Source of the DNA: Paenibacillus sp. BIHB 4019
GTDB taxonomy: Bacteria; Bacillota; Bacilli; Paenibacillales; Paenibacillaceae
Direction: 5' to 3'
NCBI RefSeq assembly: GCF_002741035.1
Contig: NZ_CP016808.1
Location: 6,806,501-6,870,500 of the forward strand
Length of the DNA: 64,000 nucleotides
The notes under the pieces were generated by a model. It saw only the letters and a program-made list of their open reading frames with translations. It searched no databases and had not been told where the DNA came from. Position 1 is the first letter of the stretch. Each line of letters starts with the position of its first letter. The position numbers were made by a program, and so were the translations under genes. Shown in pieces: positions 21,535 through 31,450 of this stretch.

Positions 21535-23808
21535 CTATACTGCGCCGTGGAACGTACGGTTTATAACATCGAGCTGCTGCTCGCGGGTCAGCTTAATAAA
21601 GTTGACGGCATAGCCCGATACGCGAATCGTCAGCTGCGGATAATTTTCCGGATGCTCCATCGCATCCAGCAGCTGCTCCCGTTCAAACACGTTAACGTTC
21701 AAATGATGGCCGGAGCTGTCCGCATAACCGTCGAGCAGCGACACCAGATTGTTAATGCGCGTCTGCGGCTCCTTGCCGAGCGCCTTCGGAATGATCGAGA
21801 ACGTATTGGAAATGCCGTCGAGACAATCCTCGTACGGAATTTTGGCAACGGATGCAAGCGAGGCAAGCGCGCCCTTGCGGTCTCTGCCATGCATCGGATT
21901 AGCGCCCGGGGCAAAAGGCTCTCCGGCTTTTCTCCCGTCTGGCGTGCTGCCCGTTTTCTTTCCATACACGACGTTCGATGTAATCGTCAGCACCGACATC
22001 GTTGGCAATGCGCCGCGGTAAGTGCGATGCTTGCGCAGCTTATTCATAAACGTTTCGGTCAGCTGTACGGCGATCCGGTCTACCCGCTCGTCATTGTTGC
22101 CATACATCGGATATTCGCCCTGAATGTCAAAATCGACAACGATGCCATTTTCATTTCGAATCGGTATAACAACCGCATGCTTGATCGCACTCAAGCTGTC
22201 TGCCACAACAGACAAGCCCGCAATGCCGCAAGCCATCGTACGCAAAATTTCGCGGTCATGCAGCGCCATCTCCAGCCGCTCATACGCATATTTGTCATGC
22301 ATGTAATGGATAATGTTCAGCGTGTTCATGTAGAGACCAGCCAGCCATTCCAGCATAGCGTCGTATTTGCCCATTACCTCTTTATAATCGAGGCGCAAAT
22401 CGCTCGTTATCGGAGCAAATGCAGGCCCAACCTGCGCACCGGAAACCTCATCCACGCCGCCATTAATCGCATAGAGCAGCGCCTTTGCCAAATTCGCCCG
22501 CGCTCCGAAAAATTGCATCTGCTTGCCGATCCGCATCGCGGAGACGCAGCAGGCAATGCCATAATCATCGCCGAACTGCGGGCGCATAATGTCATCATTT
22601 TCATATTGAATCGAGCTCGTTTCAATCGATACCTTGGCGCAATATTTTTTGAACGCTTCCGGCAGGCTTGCTGACCATAGTACGGTCAAATTCGGCTCCG
22701 GTGCCGGGCCTAAATTATATAGGGTATGAAGAATACGGAAGGAGCTGCGCGTCACCCTAGTCTGGCCATTGACCGCCATGCCGCCAATCGACTCTGTCAC
22801 CCAGGTCGGGTCACCGCTGAACAGCTCATTATAGTCTGGCGTCCGCAAAAACTTCACGATCCGCAGCTTCATGACAAAATGATCCATCAGCTCCTGCGCC
22901 TGCTCCTCCGTCAGCCTTCCTTCCAGCCGATCGCGTTCGATATAAATATCGAGAAAGCTGGAGACGCGTCCGAGGCTCATCGCCGCGCCATTCTGCTCCT
23001 TAATCGCCCCCAGATAAGCAAAGTACAGCCATTGGAACGCTTCCTTCGCCGTAGCTGCCGGACGGGAGATGTTGCAGCCGTAGGCAAGGCTCATCTGCTT
23101 AAGCTCCTGCAGCGAGCGGATTTGCTCGGAAATTTCCTCCCGGTCGCGAATCGTTTCCTCCGTCATCGTGCCTGTTTCCAGCAGCAGCAGCTCCTGCTTC
23201 TTACCAGCGATGAGACGATCAGCCCCGTATAAGGCTACCCGGCGGTAATCGCCAATGATTCTGCCGCGTCCGTACGCATCCGGCAGCCCTGTAATAATGC
23301 CCGCTTTGCGCGCCGCCCGCATCTCTGATGTATAAGCGTCGAATACGCCTTGGTTATGGGTTTTGCGAACCTCGGTAAACATTTTGACCATTTCGGCGGG
23401 AAGCTCGAAGCCGTAGGCCTCGCACGCATCGACGACCATTTTGATGCCGCCGAAGGGCTGAATGGAGCGCTTCAATGGCGCGTCGGTTTGCAGCCCGACA
23501 ATCTGCTCCTTCTTCTGGTCAATGTAGCCGGGCGCATGGGCGGTAATGCTGGAAACCGTATGCAGGTCAATATCCAGCACACCGCCGTTCGCCCGCTCCT
23601 GCTTGACGAGCTGTTGGATTTTTTGCCAAAGCTCGCCAGTAGCCTCGGTGGCTCCCGCCAAAAATTCCTCATTGCCTGTATAAGGCTGGATGTTATGATC
23701 CAGAAAATCCTTTACATCAATGCGTTCCTGCCATTTGCCTGCTGCAAAGCCCCGCCAAGCGCCCGCGGATTCTGCCACTTTAATGCGATCCGTTTGATTG
23801 ACAGCCAT
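21535..23808 (-). CDS. pflB: Formate C-acetyltransferase (pyruvate formate-lyase)
   Basis: The 757-residue enzyme has the catalytic Cys pair in [17 protein letters not shown] (near residue 420) and the glycyl-radical motif RVSGYAVNF near the C-terminus. It splits pyruvate with CoA to acetyl-CoA and formate in anaerobic cells. ATG at 23806-23808 follows GGAGG. An Fnr box lies about 60 bp upstream. Confidence 0.97.
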   Translation of the reverse strand: MAVNQTDRIKVAESAGAWRGFAAGKWQERIDVKDFLDHNIQPYTGNEEFLAGATEATGELWQKIQQLVKQERANGGVLDIDLHTVSSITAHAPGYIDQKKEQIVGLQTDAPLKRSIQPFGGIKMVVDACEAYGFELPAEMVKMFTEVRKTHNQGVFDAYTSEMRAARKAGIITGLPDAYGRGRIIGDYRRVALYGADRLIAGKKQELLLLETGTMTEETIRDREEISEQIRSLQELKQMSLAYGCNISRPAATAKEAFQWLYFAYLGAIKEQNGAAMSLGRVSSFLDIYIERDRLEGRLTEEQAQELMDHFVMKLRIVKFLRTPDYNELFSGDPTWVTESIGGMAVNGQTRVTRSSFRILHTLYNLGPAPEPNLTVLWSASLPEAFKKYCAKVSIETSSIQYENDDIMRPQFGDDYGIACCVSAMRIGKQMQFFGARANLAKALLYAINGGVDEVSGAQVGPAFAPITSDLRLDYKEVMGKYDAMLEWLAGLYMNTLNIIHYMHDKYAYERLEMALHDREILRTMACGIAGLSVVADSLSAIKHAVVIPIRNENGIVVDFDIQGEYPMYGNNDERVDRIAVQLTETFMNKLRKHRTYRGALPTMSVLTITSNVVYGKKTGSTPDGRKAGEPFAPGANPMHGRDRKGALASLASVAKIPYEDCLDGISNTFSIIPKALGKEPQTRINNLVSLLDGYADSSGHHLNVNVFEREQLLDAMEHPENYPQLTIRVSGYAVNFIKLTREQQLDVINRTFHGAV

Positions 23809-23866
23809 CTTCTCCGCCTCCCATATCCTTTATAGCTTCAGTATAAAACCGGACTCTTTATTAAAA

Positions 23867-23882
23867 TGTGAAAATTATCACA
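23867..23882. promoter_or_regulatory. Fnr box upstream of pflBA
   Basis: TGTGA-AAATTA-TCACA is a perfect TGTGA-N6-TCACA palindrome, the site bound by Bacillus-type Fnr under oxygen limitation. It overlaps the TGA stop (23878-23880) of the upstream hemerythrin-type gene. Confidence 0.85.
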
Positions 23883-24507
23883 ATCTATAAAATAAATAAT
23901 GATTTTCCAGCCGGATATGCTCCAGCAGCTTCGCTTCCAGCTGCTTCAGCCTCGTGTACGTATAAGCGAAAGCCTCGCACGCATCATCCGGCAGCACATA
24001 ATGCGCCGAAGCCAGCCTAAGATGCAGCAGCATATTGCCGATACGCCTATGGTCGCCTTCAAGCTTCTCGACCATTTGCTTCGCCTGCCTGAATGCGGAA
24101 GCGGAATTTCGCCGCTCATATTTCAGAATGAGCGGGAAAAAGCATTCCTCCTCGTCGATCAAATGCTGCTCCAGCAAAACCTTTAAAGCATGAAAGCGCT
24201 GCTGCAGCTCAATCAGCTGGCGGTGCTCGCTGCCATGAACGCTCGTAATAAGCGTGGTCAATTCATGCAGCAACGGCAGCTCGGCTCTGAGAAACAGATG
24301 GTAGCCAAACATGAGCTGGCGCACCATCCCGGCAATGGACTGCTTGCTCCAATCTGCCGGTTTCAGCTTCTCCGGCTGAATGCCGACGTCCTGCCTCTCC
24401 TTCTGCTCCAAAAGCGCATGCAATAGATGGTTGCCGCTGCAGCAAGCACATTCGCCAAAGCCCTTCTTGCCTTGACCGCCCTCCTTGTTAACCGTTGCCG
24501 TATTCAA
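23878..24507 (-). CDS. Hemerythrin-domain protein, ScdA/RIC-like iron-sulfur repair
   Basis: The 209-residue protein has an N-terminal CACCSGNH motif resembling the CCxG motif of ScdA/YtfE proteins. A four-helix hemerythrin domain follows with metal-ligand His/Glu sites in VHGSEHRQL, LEQHLIDEEECFF, LEGDHRRIG and LEHIRLENHYLF. ScdA-type di-iron proteins repair clusters damaged by nitric oxide. Its place directly after nirBD fits a role in protection from nitrite-derived NO. It is slightly shorter than ScdA because the N-terminal DUF542 part is reduced. Confidence 0.82.
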   Translation of the reverse strand: MNTATVNKEGGQGKKGFGECACCSGNHLLHALLEQKERQDVGIQPEKLKPADWSKQSIAGMVRQLMFGYHLFLRAELPLLHELTTLITSVHGSEHRQLIELQQRFHALKVLLEQHLIDEEECFFPLILKYERRNSASAFRQAKQMVEKLEGDHRRIGNMLLHLRLASAHYVLPDDACEAFAYTYTRLKQLEAKLLEHIRLENHYLFYRL

Positions 24508-24544
24508 TAGATAAACCTCCTTTATTCGCTTAAAATACGAGCTT

Positions 24545-24913
24545 CTATCGTTCCAGTGCGAGCTGGCCCGCTTGCTCCAGCGTTAGCCCCAGTTGCACAT
24601 CCTCGCCTTCTATCTTCAAAGGATAAGTTGGCACCATGCCAGTATCTGGCGCCTGCACCTGCCCGGTATCCAGTGCGATCTTCCAATCGTATAGCGGGTC
24701 CAGCACAAAATGTCCCGATACCATGCCTTCCGCCAGTGGGCCTCCCCTGCGATGAGGACTGCGATTGTCCAGTGCATACAAGGTGCCGTCCGTTGTACGA
24801 AACACAACAATTTCCTTCTCGTTCAAGCGGATGACCCGCCCCATCCGTTCGCGAAAATCTTCAAGCGTGCCGATTTTAATATAGGTCAAATCCTTGTTTA
24901 CCTGTGTAGTCAT
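24545..24913 (-). CDS. nirD: Nitrite reductase small subunit, NirD/NasE-like
   Basis: The 122-residue protein has a Rieske-like fold. Two positions where related small subunits bear cluster ligands are changed: NRSPHRRGGPLAEG has Ser where Cys is usual and an extra Arg, and LDPLYDWKI has Asp and Tyr where Cys and His are usual. It therefore should not hold a [2Fe-2S] cluster and probably acts as a structural partner of NirB. It lies 15 bases after nirB. ATG at 24911-24913 has GGAG upstream. Confidence 0.9.
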   Translation of the reverse strand: MTTQVNKDLTYIKIGTLEDFRERMGRVIRLNEKEIVVFRTTDGTLYALDNRSPHRRGGPLAEGMVSGHFVLDPLYDWKIALDTGQVQAPDTGMVPTYPLKIEGEDVQLGLTLEQAGQLALER

Positions 24914-24928
24914 TTGGCTGCTCCTCTC

Positions 24929-27355
24929 CTATTTCAATTGAATGGCTTCGAACAGATAGCTGCTTTCCCCCTGCTCCTCTAGAGCTGCGCTCCACGGCTC
25001 CTGAAGCTCGGCTAGCACGGCTAAAATATCCTGATACAGCTCGCGGCGGCGGTCCATATTGTCAACGACTTCTGCTTTAATCGCCTCAATGCCCAAACGC
25101 TCCACCCACTCCGAGGTGCGCTCCAAATAGTTCGCCGTCAACCGATAATATTGGGTAAAAGCGCCCACCATCTGCACAAGCTCTTCATCCGTTTTCACTT
25201 TGCACAGCAGCTCGGCGATGCGCGGCTTGATTCCGCCATTGCCGCCAACGAACATTTCCCAGCCGCCGTCATTGCCGACGATGCCAATATCTTTCGTACA
25301 CGACTCCGCGCAGTTGCGTGGACAGCCGTTCACGGCCATTTTGAACTTGGCGGGCATATCGATCCGCTCGAACGTTTTTTCCAGCCGAATGCCCATGCCG
25401 ATCGAGTCCTGCGTACCGAAGCGGCAAAATTGCTGGCCGACGCAGGTTTTCACCGTGCGCAGCGCCTTCGCATACGCATAGCCCGAGGGCATATCCAGCT
25501 CTTTCCATACGAGCGGCAAATCCTCTTTCGCGACCCCGATTAAATCAAGCCGCTGGCCTCCGGTCACTTTGACCATTTTCACCTCATATTTCACGGCTAC
25601 ATCGGCAATTTTCTTCAAATCCTCCGGCGTCGTCACGCCGCCGTACATCCGCGGCACGACGGTGTAGGTGCCATCCTTCTGAATGTTGGCGTTCATCCGC
25701 TCATTGACGAAGCGCGAATCCTTCTCGTCCTCATGCGCTTGCGGCCACAGCATGCCCAAGTAATAATTGACCGCTGGACGGCATTTCGAGCAGCCCTCCG
25801 ATTGATGCCACTCTAGTACATGCATGACCTCTTTCACAGTCGTCAAATGCTTCTCTTTTATCGCAGCTACGATCTCATCGCGGCTCAGGTCGGTGCAGCC
25901 ACAAATGCCAGTCTTGGTTTTCTGCCCAGCATATTCGTCTCCTAGCACATATTGCAGCAAATGGCTAACCGTCGGCACACAGCCGCCGCACGAACGCCCA
26001 GCCCCAGTGCATGCCTTCACCTCATCGACCGTGGTGAGCGAGTTGTCCTTAATCGCCTTTACGATGCTCCCCTTCGATACGCCGTTGCAGCCGCATACGA
26101 TTTCATCGTCGGCCATTTGCGCTACGCGATCAGCGGCTGACAGCGCAGTGCCGGCCGTTCCCATCAGCTCCGCATAAATAGCGTCCGTCATCGCCGCCCC
26201 TTCGCGCACCCATTGCTGAATTCGGCTCGAATCGCTGACATCGCCATAAAGCACGCCGCCAACGATGGTATCTCCCTTAAGCAGCAGCTTCTTATATTGC
26301 TGTTTCCAGTCATCCTGCTTGCGAATAACCGTCAGCTCCGGCTGATCCAAAAATACGCCAGTGGAAAATACATCAACGCCCGAAATTTTCAGCTTCGTCG
26401 ACAATTGCGTCCCCTCGTAAGGCTTCGTTTGCACGCCGCATAGCTGCTTCGCGAGTACAGCCCCCTGCTCAAACAGCGGGGCGACCAAGCCATAGCAAAC
26501 GCCGCGGTGCTCGGCGCATTCGCCAACAGCGTACACGCCTTCCGCCGACGTTTGCATGTAATCATCGACGACGATGCCTCGTTTCACTTCAATGCCGCTC
26601 GCGCTAGCCAAAGCCGTATTAGGCCGTATGCCTGCTGCCATGACGATAAAATCCGATTCCAGCTTCGTTCCATCGCTGAATGCCAGTCCCTCTACGCGCT
26701 CGCCGCCATAAATTTCCGCCGTCTGCTTTTCCATAAGAAAATGCAGTCCCTGCCGCTCCAGCTCCGCCTTCAGCATCGCCGAAGCGCTCGGGTCAAGCTG
26801 GCGCTCCATTAAATCCGCCATCAAATGGATAACCGTCACGTTCATGCCCAAATTGAGCAAGCCCTTGGCAGCTTCCAATCCAAGCAGCCCGCCGCCAATC
26901 ACGGCCGCATTGCGATATTGCTTCGCTGTCTCCAGCATGACGCTGCAATCCGAGATGTCGCGGAAGCCTACGACGCCCTGCTTCTGATGCCCAGGAACGG
27001 GCAGTATAATGGGATTCGAGCCTGTTGCTATAATTAGACAGTCATAGGCTGCGAACAGCCCATTGTCCGCAAAAACGATTTTTTGCTGCGTATCAATAGA
27101 GGTTATAGTCGTTCCCGTATGCAGCGTAATCTGATGCTCCTCATACCAGGTCCAGCTGTTCAAAATAATATCGTCCATCGTTTTGCTGCCTTCCAAAACA
27201 TAAGAAAGCATGATCCGGTTATAGTTTGGATGCGGCTCGCTGCCGAATACCGTGATGTCATATTGCTCCGGGGACAGCTTGAGTATATGCTCCAGCGTGT
27301 TTATACCCGCCATCCCATTGCCAATCAGCACAAGCTTCTGCCGTGTGATTCCCAT
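24929..27355 (-). CDS. nirB: NADH-dependent nitrite reductase large subunit
   Basis: The 808-residue enzyme has, in order, a pyridine nucleotide-disulfide oxidoreductase domain (LVLIGNGMAGINTLEHIL at the start), two BFD-like [2Fe-2S] domains (CGCNGVSKGS with GRSCGGC, and CGCTDLSRDE with GCSKCRP), a ferredoxin-like half domain, and the siroheme/[4Fe-4S] domain with CVGQQFCRFG and VNGCPRNCAESC. It reduces nitrite to ammonium in the cytoplasm. GGGAGG lies eight bases before ATG. An Fnr box about 70 bp upstream marks it as oxygen-regulated. Confidence 0.96.
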   Translation of the reverse strand: MGITRQKLVLIGNGMAGINTLEHILKLSPEQYDITVFGSEPHPNYNRIMLSYVLEGSKTMDDIILNSWTWYEEHQITLHTGTTITSIDTQQKIVFADNGLFAAYDCLIIATGSNPIILPVPGHQKQGVVGFRDISDCSVMLETAKQYRNAAVIGGGLLGLEAAKGLLNLGMNVTVIHLMADLMERQLDPSASAMLKAELERQGLHFLMEKQTAEIYGGERVEGLAFSDGTKLESDFIVMAAGIRPNTALASASGIEVKRGIVVDDYMQTSAEGVYAVGECAEHRGVCYGLVAPLFEQGAVLAKQLCGVQTKPYEGTQLSTKLKISGVDVFSTGVFLDQPELTVIRKQDDWKQQYKKLLLKGDTIVGGVLYGDVSDSSRIQQWVREGAAMTDAIYAELMGTAGTALSAADRVAQMADDEIVCGCNGVSKGSIVKAIKDNSLTTVDEVKACTGAGRSCGGCVPTVSHLLQYVLGDEYAGQKTKTGICGCTDLSRDEIVAAIKEKHLTTVKEVMHVLEWHQSEGCSKCRPAVNYYLGMLWPQAHEDEKDSRFVNERMNANIQKDGTYTVVPRMYGGVTTPEDLKKIADVAVKYEVKMVKVTGGQRLDLIGVAKEDLPLVWKELDMPSGYAYAKALRTVKTCVGQQFCRFGTQDSIGMGIRLEKTFERIDMPAKFKMAVNGCPRNCAESCTKDIGIVGNDGGWEMFVGGNGGIKPRIAELLCKVKTDEELVQMVGAFTQYYRLTANYLERTSEWVERLGIEAIKAEVVDNMDRRRELYQDILAVLAELQEPWSAALEEQGESSYLFEAIQLK

Positions 27356-27423
27356 TGCAATCGCCTCCCTGTCCAGCTTTCATCGTACTCACCAACAGTA
27401 TAAACAACAATGATCGGGAGTTA

Positions 27424-27439
27424 TGTGATATTTTTCACA
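27424..27439. promoter_or_regulatory. Fnr box upstream of nirBD
   Basis: TGTGA-TATTTT-TCACA is a perfect Fnr palindrome. It has the same spacing as the box before pflB, so both operons are probably induced together when oxygen is low. Confidence 0.85.
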
Positions 27440-27461
27440 AAATCATCGATTAAAATTAAAA

Positions 27462-27500
27462 TAGCCCCTTGCCGCCATTGTCTATAGCGTAAGGGGCTAG
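27462..27500 (-). terminator. Terminator after the Gfo/Idh/MocA gene
   Basis: TAGCCCCTT and AAGGGGCTA arms lie on either side of a short loop. A TTTTAATTTT tail follows on the minus strand. Confidence 0.75.
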
Positions 27501-27551
27501 CCTATATTTTCATGGGCCTTCAAGCTAGCTGACTTGTCTCCAAATGCATGC

Positions 27552-28562
27552 TTACAGGCGGATTAACGCGCCGCGCTCATCAGCCGAGCGAAGCTCTGCT
27601 TCAATAATTTCCAGCGTGCCTACAGCGCTTTCCGGCATACAGACGGATACAGGCGTACCTGCGTTTACCGATTCAAGGAAATATTTGATTTGGCGGTAAT
27701 AGCCCATGTCCGGCGATAGATCAGCTACAAAGCCCGGCTCGTTGTTGGGATTTACTTTAACCTGTCCGTTCTCAAACAGCAGATTGCCGCCTTCAAAATT
27801 GACGCGATACGTCATCGCAAAGCCGAAATCGCCTTCGAGCGTCCAGTCCGCTTGCGCATTCAGCACTTTGCCGTCCGGGTAGACGTAATTTGTCGATACC
27901 GTATCGTAGCCGCTGCCTGGAATGACGTTGCGAGCGAGCGTCGATACTTGCTCCGGCTTGCCGAACAGCCAGTGGATCATGTCGGTATCATGGATATGCA
28001 TATCCAGTACAGCCCCGCCGCTCTTGCTGCCGTCAAGGAACCAGCCTTTAGGGGCGGCAGAGCCTCTGAAGAAATAACCGCCCGTTACCGCGCCAAAACG
28101 GTTATCGTCCACGACGGTCTTCAAATATTCATAGGCTGGCCAGAAGCGCAAGCATTGGCCGATCATCAGCGTTTTGCCTGTGCGCTCAGCTGCTTGCGCC
28201 ATTTTCCAGCCATCAGCGGAATTTCCGGCTACCGGCTTCTCGCAAAGCACATGCAGCCCCTTTTCCAGCAGGGAGCAGGTCAGCTCGGCATGCAAATAAG
28301 TCGGCAGCGTAATGTCGACGATGTCGAGTTCCTCGTTTTCGAGCATTTTCTCAATGCTGTCATACAGGTTGTACGGCGATAGATCATAAACCTCTTGGCC
28401 CGTCGCCATATTGCCGGAAGCTTTGCCATTTTTCAATTCCTCGATCATCAGATCGCAAATCGCTGCCAATTGTACTGGCGCGCCCTCTTCTGTAAGACGA
28501 ACATAGTTGTCGAAATGCATGCGTCCCATAAAACCGAAACCGATAAGACCTACTTTTAACAT
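27552..28562 (-). CDS. Gfo/Idh/MocA-family oxidoreductase
   Basis: The 336-residue protein has an N-terminal Rossmann fold (VGLIGFGFMGRMH, residues 4-16), the family motif CEKPVAG near residue 100 containing the catalytic Lys, and a C-terminal substrate domain with HIHDTDMIHWLFG. Such enzymes use NAD(P) to oxidise sugars or inositol derivatives. It follows the isomerase gene by 42 bases, so both probably act in one sugar pathway. ATG at 28560-28562 follows AGGGGGA. Confidence 0.92.
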   Translation of the reverse strand: MLKVGLIGFGFMGRMHFDNYVRLTEEGAPVQLAAICDLMIEELKNGKASGNMATGQEVYDLSPYNLYDSIEKMLENEELDIVDITLPTYLHAELTCSLLEKGLHVLCEKPVAGNSADGWKMAQAAERTGKTLMIGQCLRFWPAYEYLKTVVDDNRFGAVTGGYFFRGSAAPKGWFLDGSKSGGAVLDMHIHDTDMIHWLFGKPEQVSTLARNVIPGSGYDTVSTNYVYPDGKVLNAQADWTLEGDFGFAMTYRVNFEGGNLLFENGQVKVNPNNEPGFVADLSPDMGYYRQIKYFLESVNAGTPVSVCMPESAVGTLEIIEAELRSADERGALIRL

Positions 28563-28604
28563 CGTGAATCCCCCTTATCAAATAAAAGCTTTTGGCGAAA
28601 TGAG

Positions 28605-29453
28605 TTAGCCGTTTCCGCGGCCCAAAATCGCATCCATCGCTTTGGAAGTATTAAAAATAATTTGCTCCGCATGATGGGTATACGGCGGAATCATTTCGGC
28701 CGTGACGTAATTGTCATAGCCGATCGCCTGCAGCGCCTCCATGACAGCTGGATAATTCACATCGCCTGCAAGCAGGTCGACAAAACCATGCAGCCCGCCC
28801 GCTTGGCGACGGTAATCCTTGAAATGAACCTTCTTGATCCGATTGCCCAAAATGCGTACCCACTGCTCTGGATAACCGTTTTGCACGACGTTTCCGACAT
28901 CGAAATAAGAGCCAACGTAACTAGAGCCGAATGAATCAATAAACCCGCGCAGCTCAAGCGGCGACAGCAGAAATTTATTCCATACATTTTCAATGCCAAT
29001 CGATACGTTCGCGCTTTCGGCAAAAGGAACGAGCTTCGCAATCGACTCTTGGGCACGGTTATACGCATATTCGTAATCCGTTACTTCGCTGCCGGGAATA
29101 AAATCAACGCCAACCGCGCCAGGAATGACCAAAATCGTATCGACGCCAAGCGCCGCCGCAAGCTCCAGTTGTTTTTTGCATACATCTATCGCTTTGCTTT
29201 GCGTCTCCGGATTCACGCTCGTCATCGCATAATCCCAATACAGTCCCGTTGCTAGGCCCGCGATTTCCAGCTCCGCTTCCTCTAGACGCGCCTTAATGTC
29301 GCGAATTTCCTGATCCGTTGCCGCGAGGCTCAGCTCGCCTGTGCCGTTAAGCGACAGCTCGATGCCCTCGAAGCCGGCTTTTTTCGCCGTTTGGATGCAG
29401 CTGGCGATAGTGGTATTGCTGTTGAATGACCAAATATTAATCCCTTTTTTCAT
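28605..29453 (-). CDS. Sugar phosphate isomerase/epimerase family (TIM barrel)
   Basis: The 282-residue protein is an AP-endonuclease-2-like TIM barrel (MKKGINIWSFNSNTTI, then AGFEGIELSLNGTGELSL). It has acidic and His metal ligands in IGIENVWNKFLL, YFDVGN, HFKDYRR and TAEMIPPY. Family members isomerise or dehydrate keto-sugars or inosose. AGGAGG lies nine bases before ATG. It forms an operon with the oxidoreductase downstream; the substrate is not clear. Confidence 0.9.
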   Translation of the reverse strand: MKKGINIWSFNSNTTIASCIQTAKKAGFEGIELSLNGTGELSLAATDQEIRDIKARLEEAELEIAGLATGLYWDYAMTSVNPETQSKAIDVCKKQLELAAALGVDTILVIPGAVGVDFIPGSEVTDYEYAYNRAQESIAKLVPFAESANVSIGIENVWNKFLLSPLELRGFIDSFGSSYVGSYFDVGNVVQNGYPEQWVRILGNRIKKVHFKDYRRQAGGLHGFVDLLAGDVNYPAVMEALQAIGYDNYVTAEMIPPYTHHAEQIIFNTSKAMDAILGRGNG

Positions 29454-29483
29454 TTGAGAGGCCTCCTGTTAAATAAATTTAGA

Positions 29484-29612
29484 TTAAAAGCTGGATGAAC
29501 AAGGATCGGCGCTGCGTAAAAGATTTGGTTTTCGATCGCTATTGCCTGCGAACGCTCCGCTTCTCAAATCCAAACCTTTTACTCCGCTTGCCTTGCTCAC
29601 CCAACTTTTAAG
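29484..29612. repeat. Long imperfect inverted repeat
   Basis: The left arm (TTAAAAGCTGGATGAACAAG, then GTAAAAGATTTGG) pairs with the right arm (CCAAACCTTTTAC, then CTTGCTCACCCAACTTTTAA) over about 55 bp, with an inner loop containing GATCGCTATTGCC. It fills the gap between the isomerase and the carbohydrate-binding-like gene. A similar element lies at 58603-58777. Confidence 0.65.
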
Positions 29613-29617
29613 AAGCT

Positions 29618-30268
29618 TTAATTAAAAATGAGCTTGCCGAAATGCTGCGGCAGATGGAAATTTACCGCTCGCGTAGGTAGCCATGCTTGATACTCGCGTA
29701 TCCCCTGAACATCTTGATCAATGCGGTATAGATTGATCCGCATCGATAAACCAGGGGCGAAGGGACGCTGGAAATTGGATGCTGGAATATCAATGTAATA
29801 CAATAAGCTGCCTTGACCGTCTGATTGTACGGACGTCTGGAGGCGGGAAAATTGCCATTTTAAATCAGAGGAGCTGATGCCGCCTGAGCCGTCATTTTCG
29901 ATGATGGCATCAAATACGACGTTATGAGGGCTAACCTCCAGCTCCATATAACGCCGGCCTTCCCCCTCCTCGTCAATAAACACCTCGACTACATCCTGCT
30001 CATAAAGCGGCTCATCCCGCTGCGTAAAATCTGAAACGATATGCGAATCCTTGCACGCAAAACGGATATGCAATTGCTCCGAACTCCAGCCTATCCTTAC
30101 CTCTGTCCGCTCCCTTGGCGGCGCGCCCGTTACTGTATCTACCAGCTCCAACGCCTCACAACGGCCCCAATCCAGCGACGCGGATGAAGCGCCAGACTTA
30201 GCGGGCTCAAGCCGCTTGCAAATGTAGCTGCCTCCAATGGCTGCTATAGCGGAATCCATCAGCTTCAT
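29618..30268 (-). CDS. Carbohydrate-binding family 9-like protein
   Basis: The 216-residue protein is a beta-sandwich like the CBM9-type domain found at the ends of xylanases, here alone and without a signal peptide. Typical strings are EVRIGWSSEQLHIRFACKDS, DEPLYEQDVVEVFIDEEGEG, YMELEVSPHNVVFD and the Trp-containing YQAWLPTRAVNFHLP. The role of the free cytoplasmic form is unknown; sugar binding is likely. AAGGAG sits one base before the ATG at 30266-30268 but ten before the next in-frame ATG (30257-30259), so the shorter form may be the true one. It is divergent from the AraC regulator. Confidence 0.78.
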   Translation of the reverse strand: MKLMDSAIAAIGGSYICKRLEPAKSGASSASLDWGRCEALELVDTVTGAPPRERTEVRIGWSSEQLHIRFACKDSHIVSDFTQRDEPLYEQDVVEVFIDEEGEGRRYMELEVSPHNVVFDAIIENDGSGGISSSDLKWQFSRLQTSVQSDGQGSLLYYIDIPASNFQRPFAPGLSMRINLYRIDQDVQGIREYQAWLPTRAVNFHLPQHFGKLIFN

Positions 30269-30431
30269 GCTCCTTTTTTAGCAAAATCCGTTATGTTGAA
30301 TCCCTTTAGCAAACATGTGATAATACATTTATAATAGCTGATTTAATCGGTTTTTTATTTAGTCGAAAAAGAGATTATTTGCACAAATCCGTTTTATTGC
30401 ACATACAAAAACAGGAAAGGCGGTTGACTCC

Positions 30432-31337
30432 GTGGACAACCTTGCTGCACGCTACCCTCTGCAAAGGATAGCTCCTTTTCGGGAATGGTCGCCGAGCGTC
30501 CATTACGCCCAATTTCAAAGCCTGCCGCCGGGCGCTATGCCGCGGCGAAGGCTGTATGATTTTGAGCTGCTGTATGTGACCCATGGAGAAGCAGCGACGC
30601 ATATGCAAGGGCAGCGCTACACGCTTACAGCGGGCCAGCTTATTTTTTTGCCCTCGGGCGTCTATCACCAAAATGAGATTATATCGACTCCTGAAGCGAG
30701 GTTTCTCGGCATACACTTTGATTTTTTCGATGAGCTGGACGTTCAGACCGAGGCAGATATGGTCGTCTATACAGAGGAGGCTCAGGCAGATAAATTTGCG
30801 GTGGAGGCTTGCGCCGAGCAGCTCGCTCCGTTATCGGCAACCATTGTCTATACGCCTTCCCTCGTATGTGTCCAGCTTATGGAGCAACTCGTGCATGAGT
30901 TTACGATGCGTCCGCCCGGCTATGAGCTCGCCTGCAAAGCGTATATGCTGCAAATTCTCACCCATTTGCTGCGCTCCTCCTTATCCAGCTCCGCTACGCA
31001 GGGTTCTGTCCATGGGGACAAGCTGCTGGAGGTCATGAAGCAAATTGAAGAAGCACCCGCGGAGCGGTGGACGAATACAAGCCTTGCGAAACGGCTGAAT
31101 TTGAGCGTCGATCATATGGCGAAGCTGTTTAAACAAATGGCGGGAATGCCGCCAAGCGAATTCGTGCAATCGATCCGCCACCGGGAGGCAAGAAGGCTGC
31201 TGCGCGAATCCGGTCTATCGATTGAAAGCATCGGCGAAAGCGTTGGCTATCCCGATATCCATTATTTCAGCCGTATTTTCCGCCGCCATGAAGGCATCTC
31301 GCCGCGCGAATACCGCAAGCTTTCGAACATTTTATAA
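30432..31337 (+). CDS. AraC-family regulator with N-terminal cupin
   Basis: The 301-residue protein has a cupin sugar-sensing domain (YDFELLYVTHGEAATHMQGQ, then GQLIFLPSGVYHQNE) and a C-terminal double helix-turn-helix (TNTSLAKRLNLSVDHMAKLF and SIESIGESVGYPDIHYFSRI). The start is GTG at 30432 after an AAAGGCGG site. It probably controls the divergent carbohydrate-binding-like gene and the isomerase/oxidoreductase operon; that is inferred from position. Confidence 0.92.
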   Translation: MDNLAARYPLQRIAPFREWSPSVHYAQFQSLPPGAMPRRRLYDFELLYVTHGEAATHMQGQRYTLTAGQLIFLPSGVYHQNEIISTPEARFLGIHFDFFDELDVQTEADMVVYTEEAQADKFAVEACAEQLAPLSATIVYTPSLVCVQLMEQLVHEFTMRPPGYELACKAYMLQILTHLLRSSLSSSATQGSVHGDKLLEVMKQIEEAPAERWTNTSLAKRLNLSVDHMAKLFKQMAGMPPSEFVQSIRHREARRLLRESGLSIESIGESVGYPDIHYFSRIFRRHEGISPREYRKLSNIL

Positions 31338-31365
31338 GCAGCAGCCCCGTAACAAGCATGCCAAA

Positions 31366-31400
31366 AAGAGGACGCCTGATTTACATCAGAAGTCCTCTCA
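31366..31400. terminator. Terminator between converging AraC and LacI genes
   Basis: AGAGGAC..CTGAT and ATCAG..GTCCTCT form a stem-loop with an A run on the left and a T-containing tail on the right. Confidence 0.7.
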
Positions 31401-31450
31401 TTGTTATTGCGGGCCCTAAAAGCTTAACTATAGGTGCTTGCAAAGCCGTG

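Noticed and set aside
21409..22674. 421-codon frame antisense to pflB
   Set aside because: It is a shadow of pflB, with Arg/His-rich text typical of the reverse strand.
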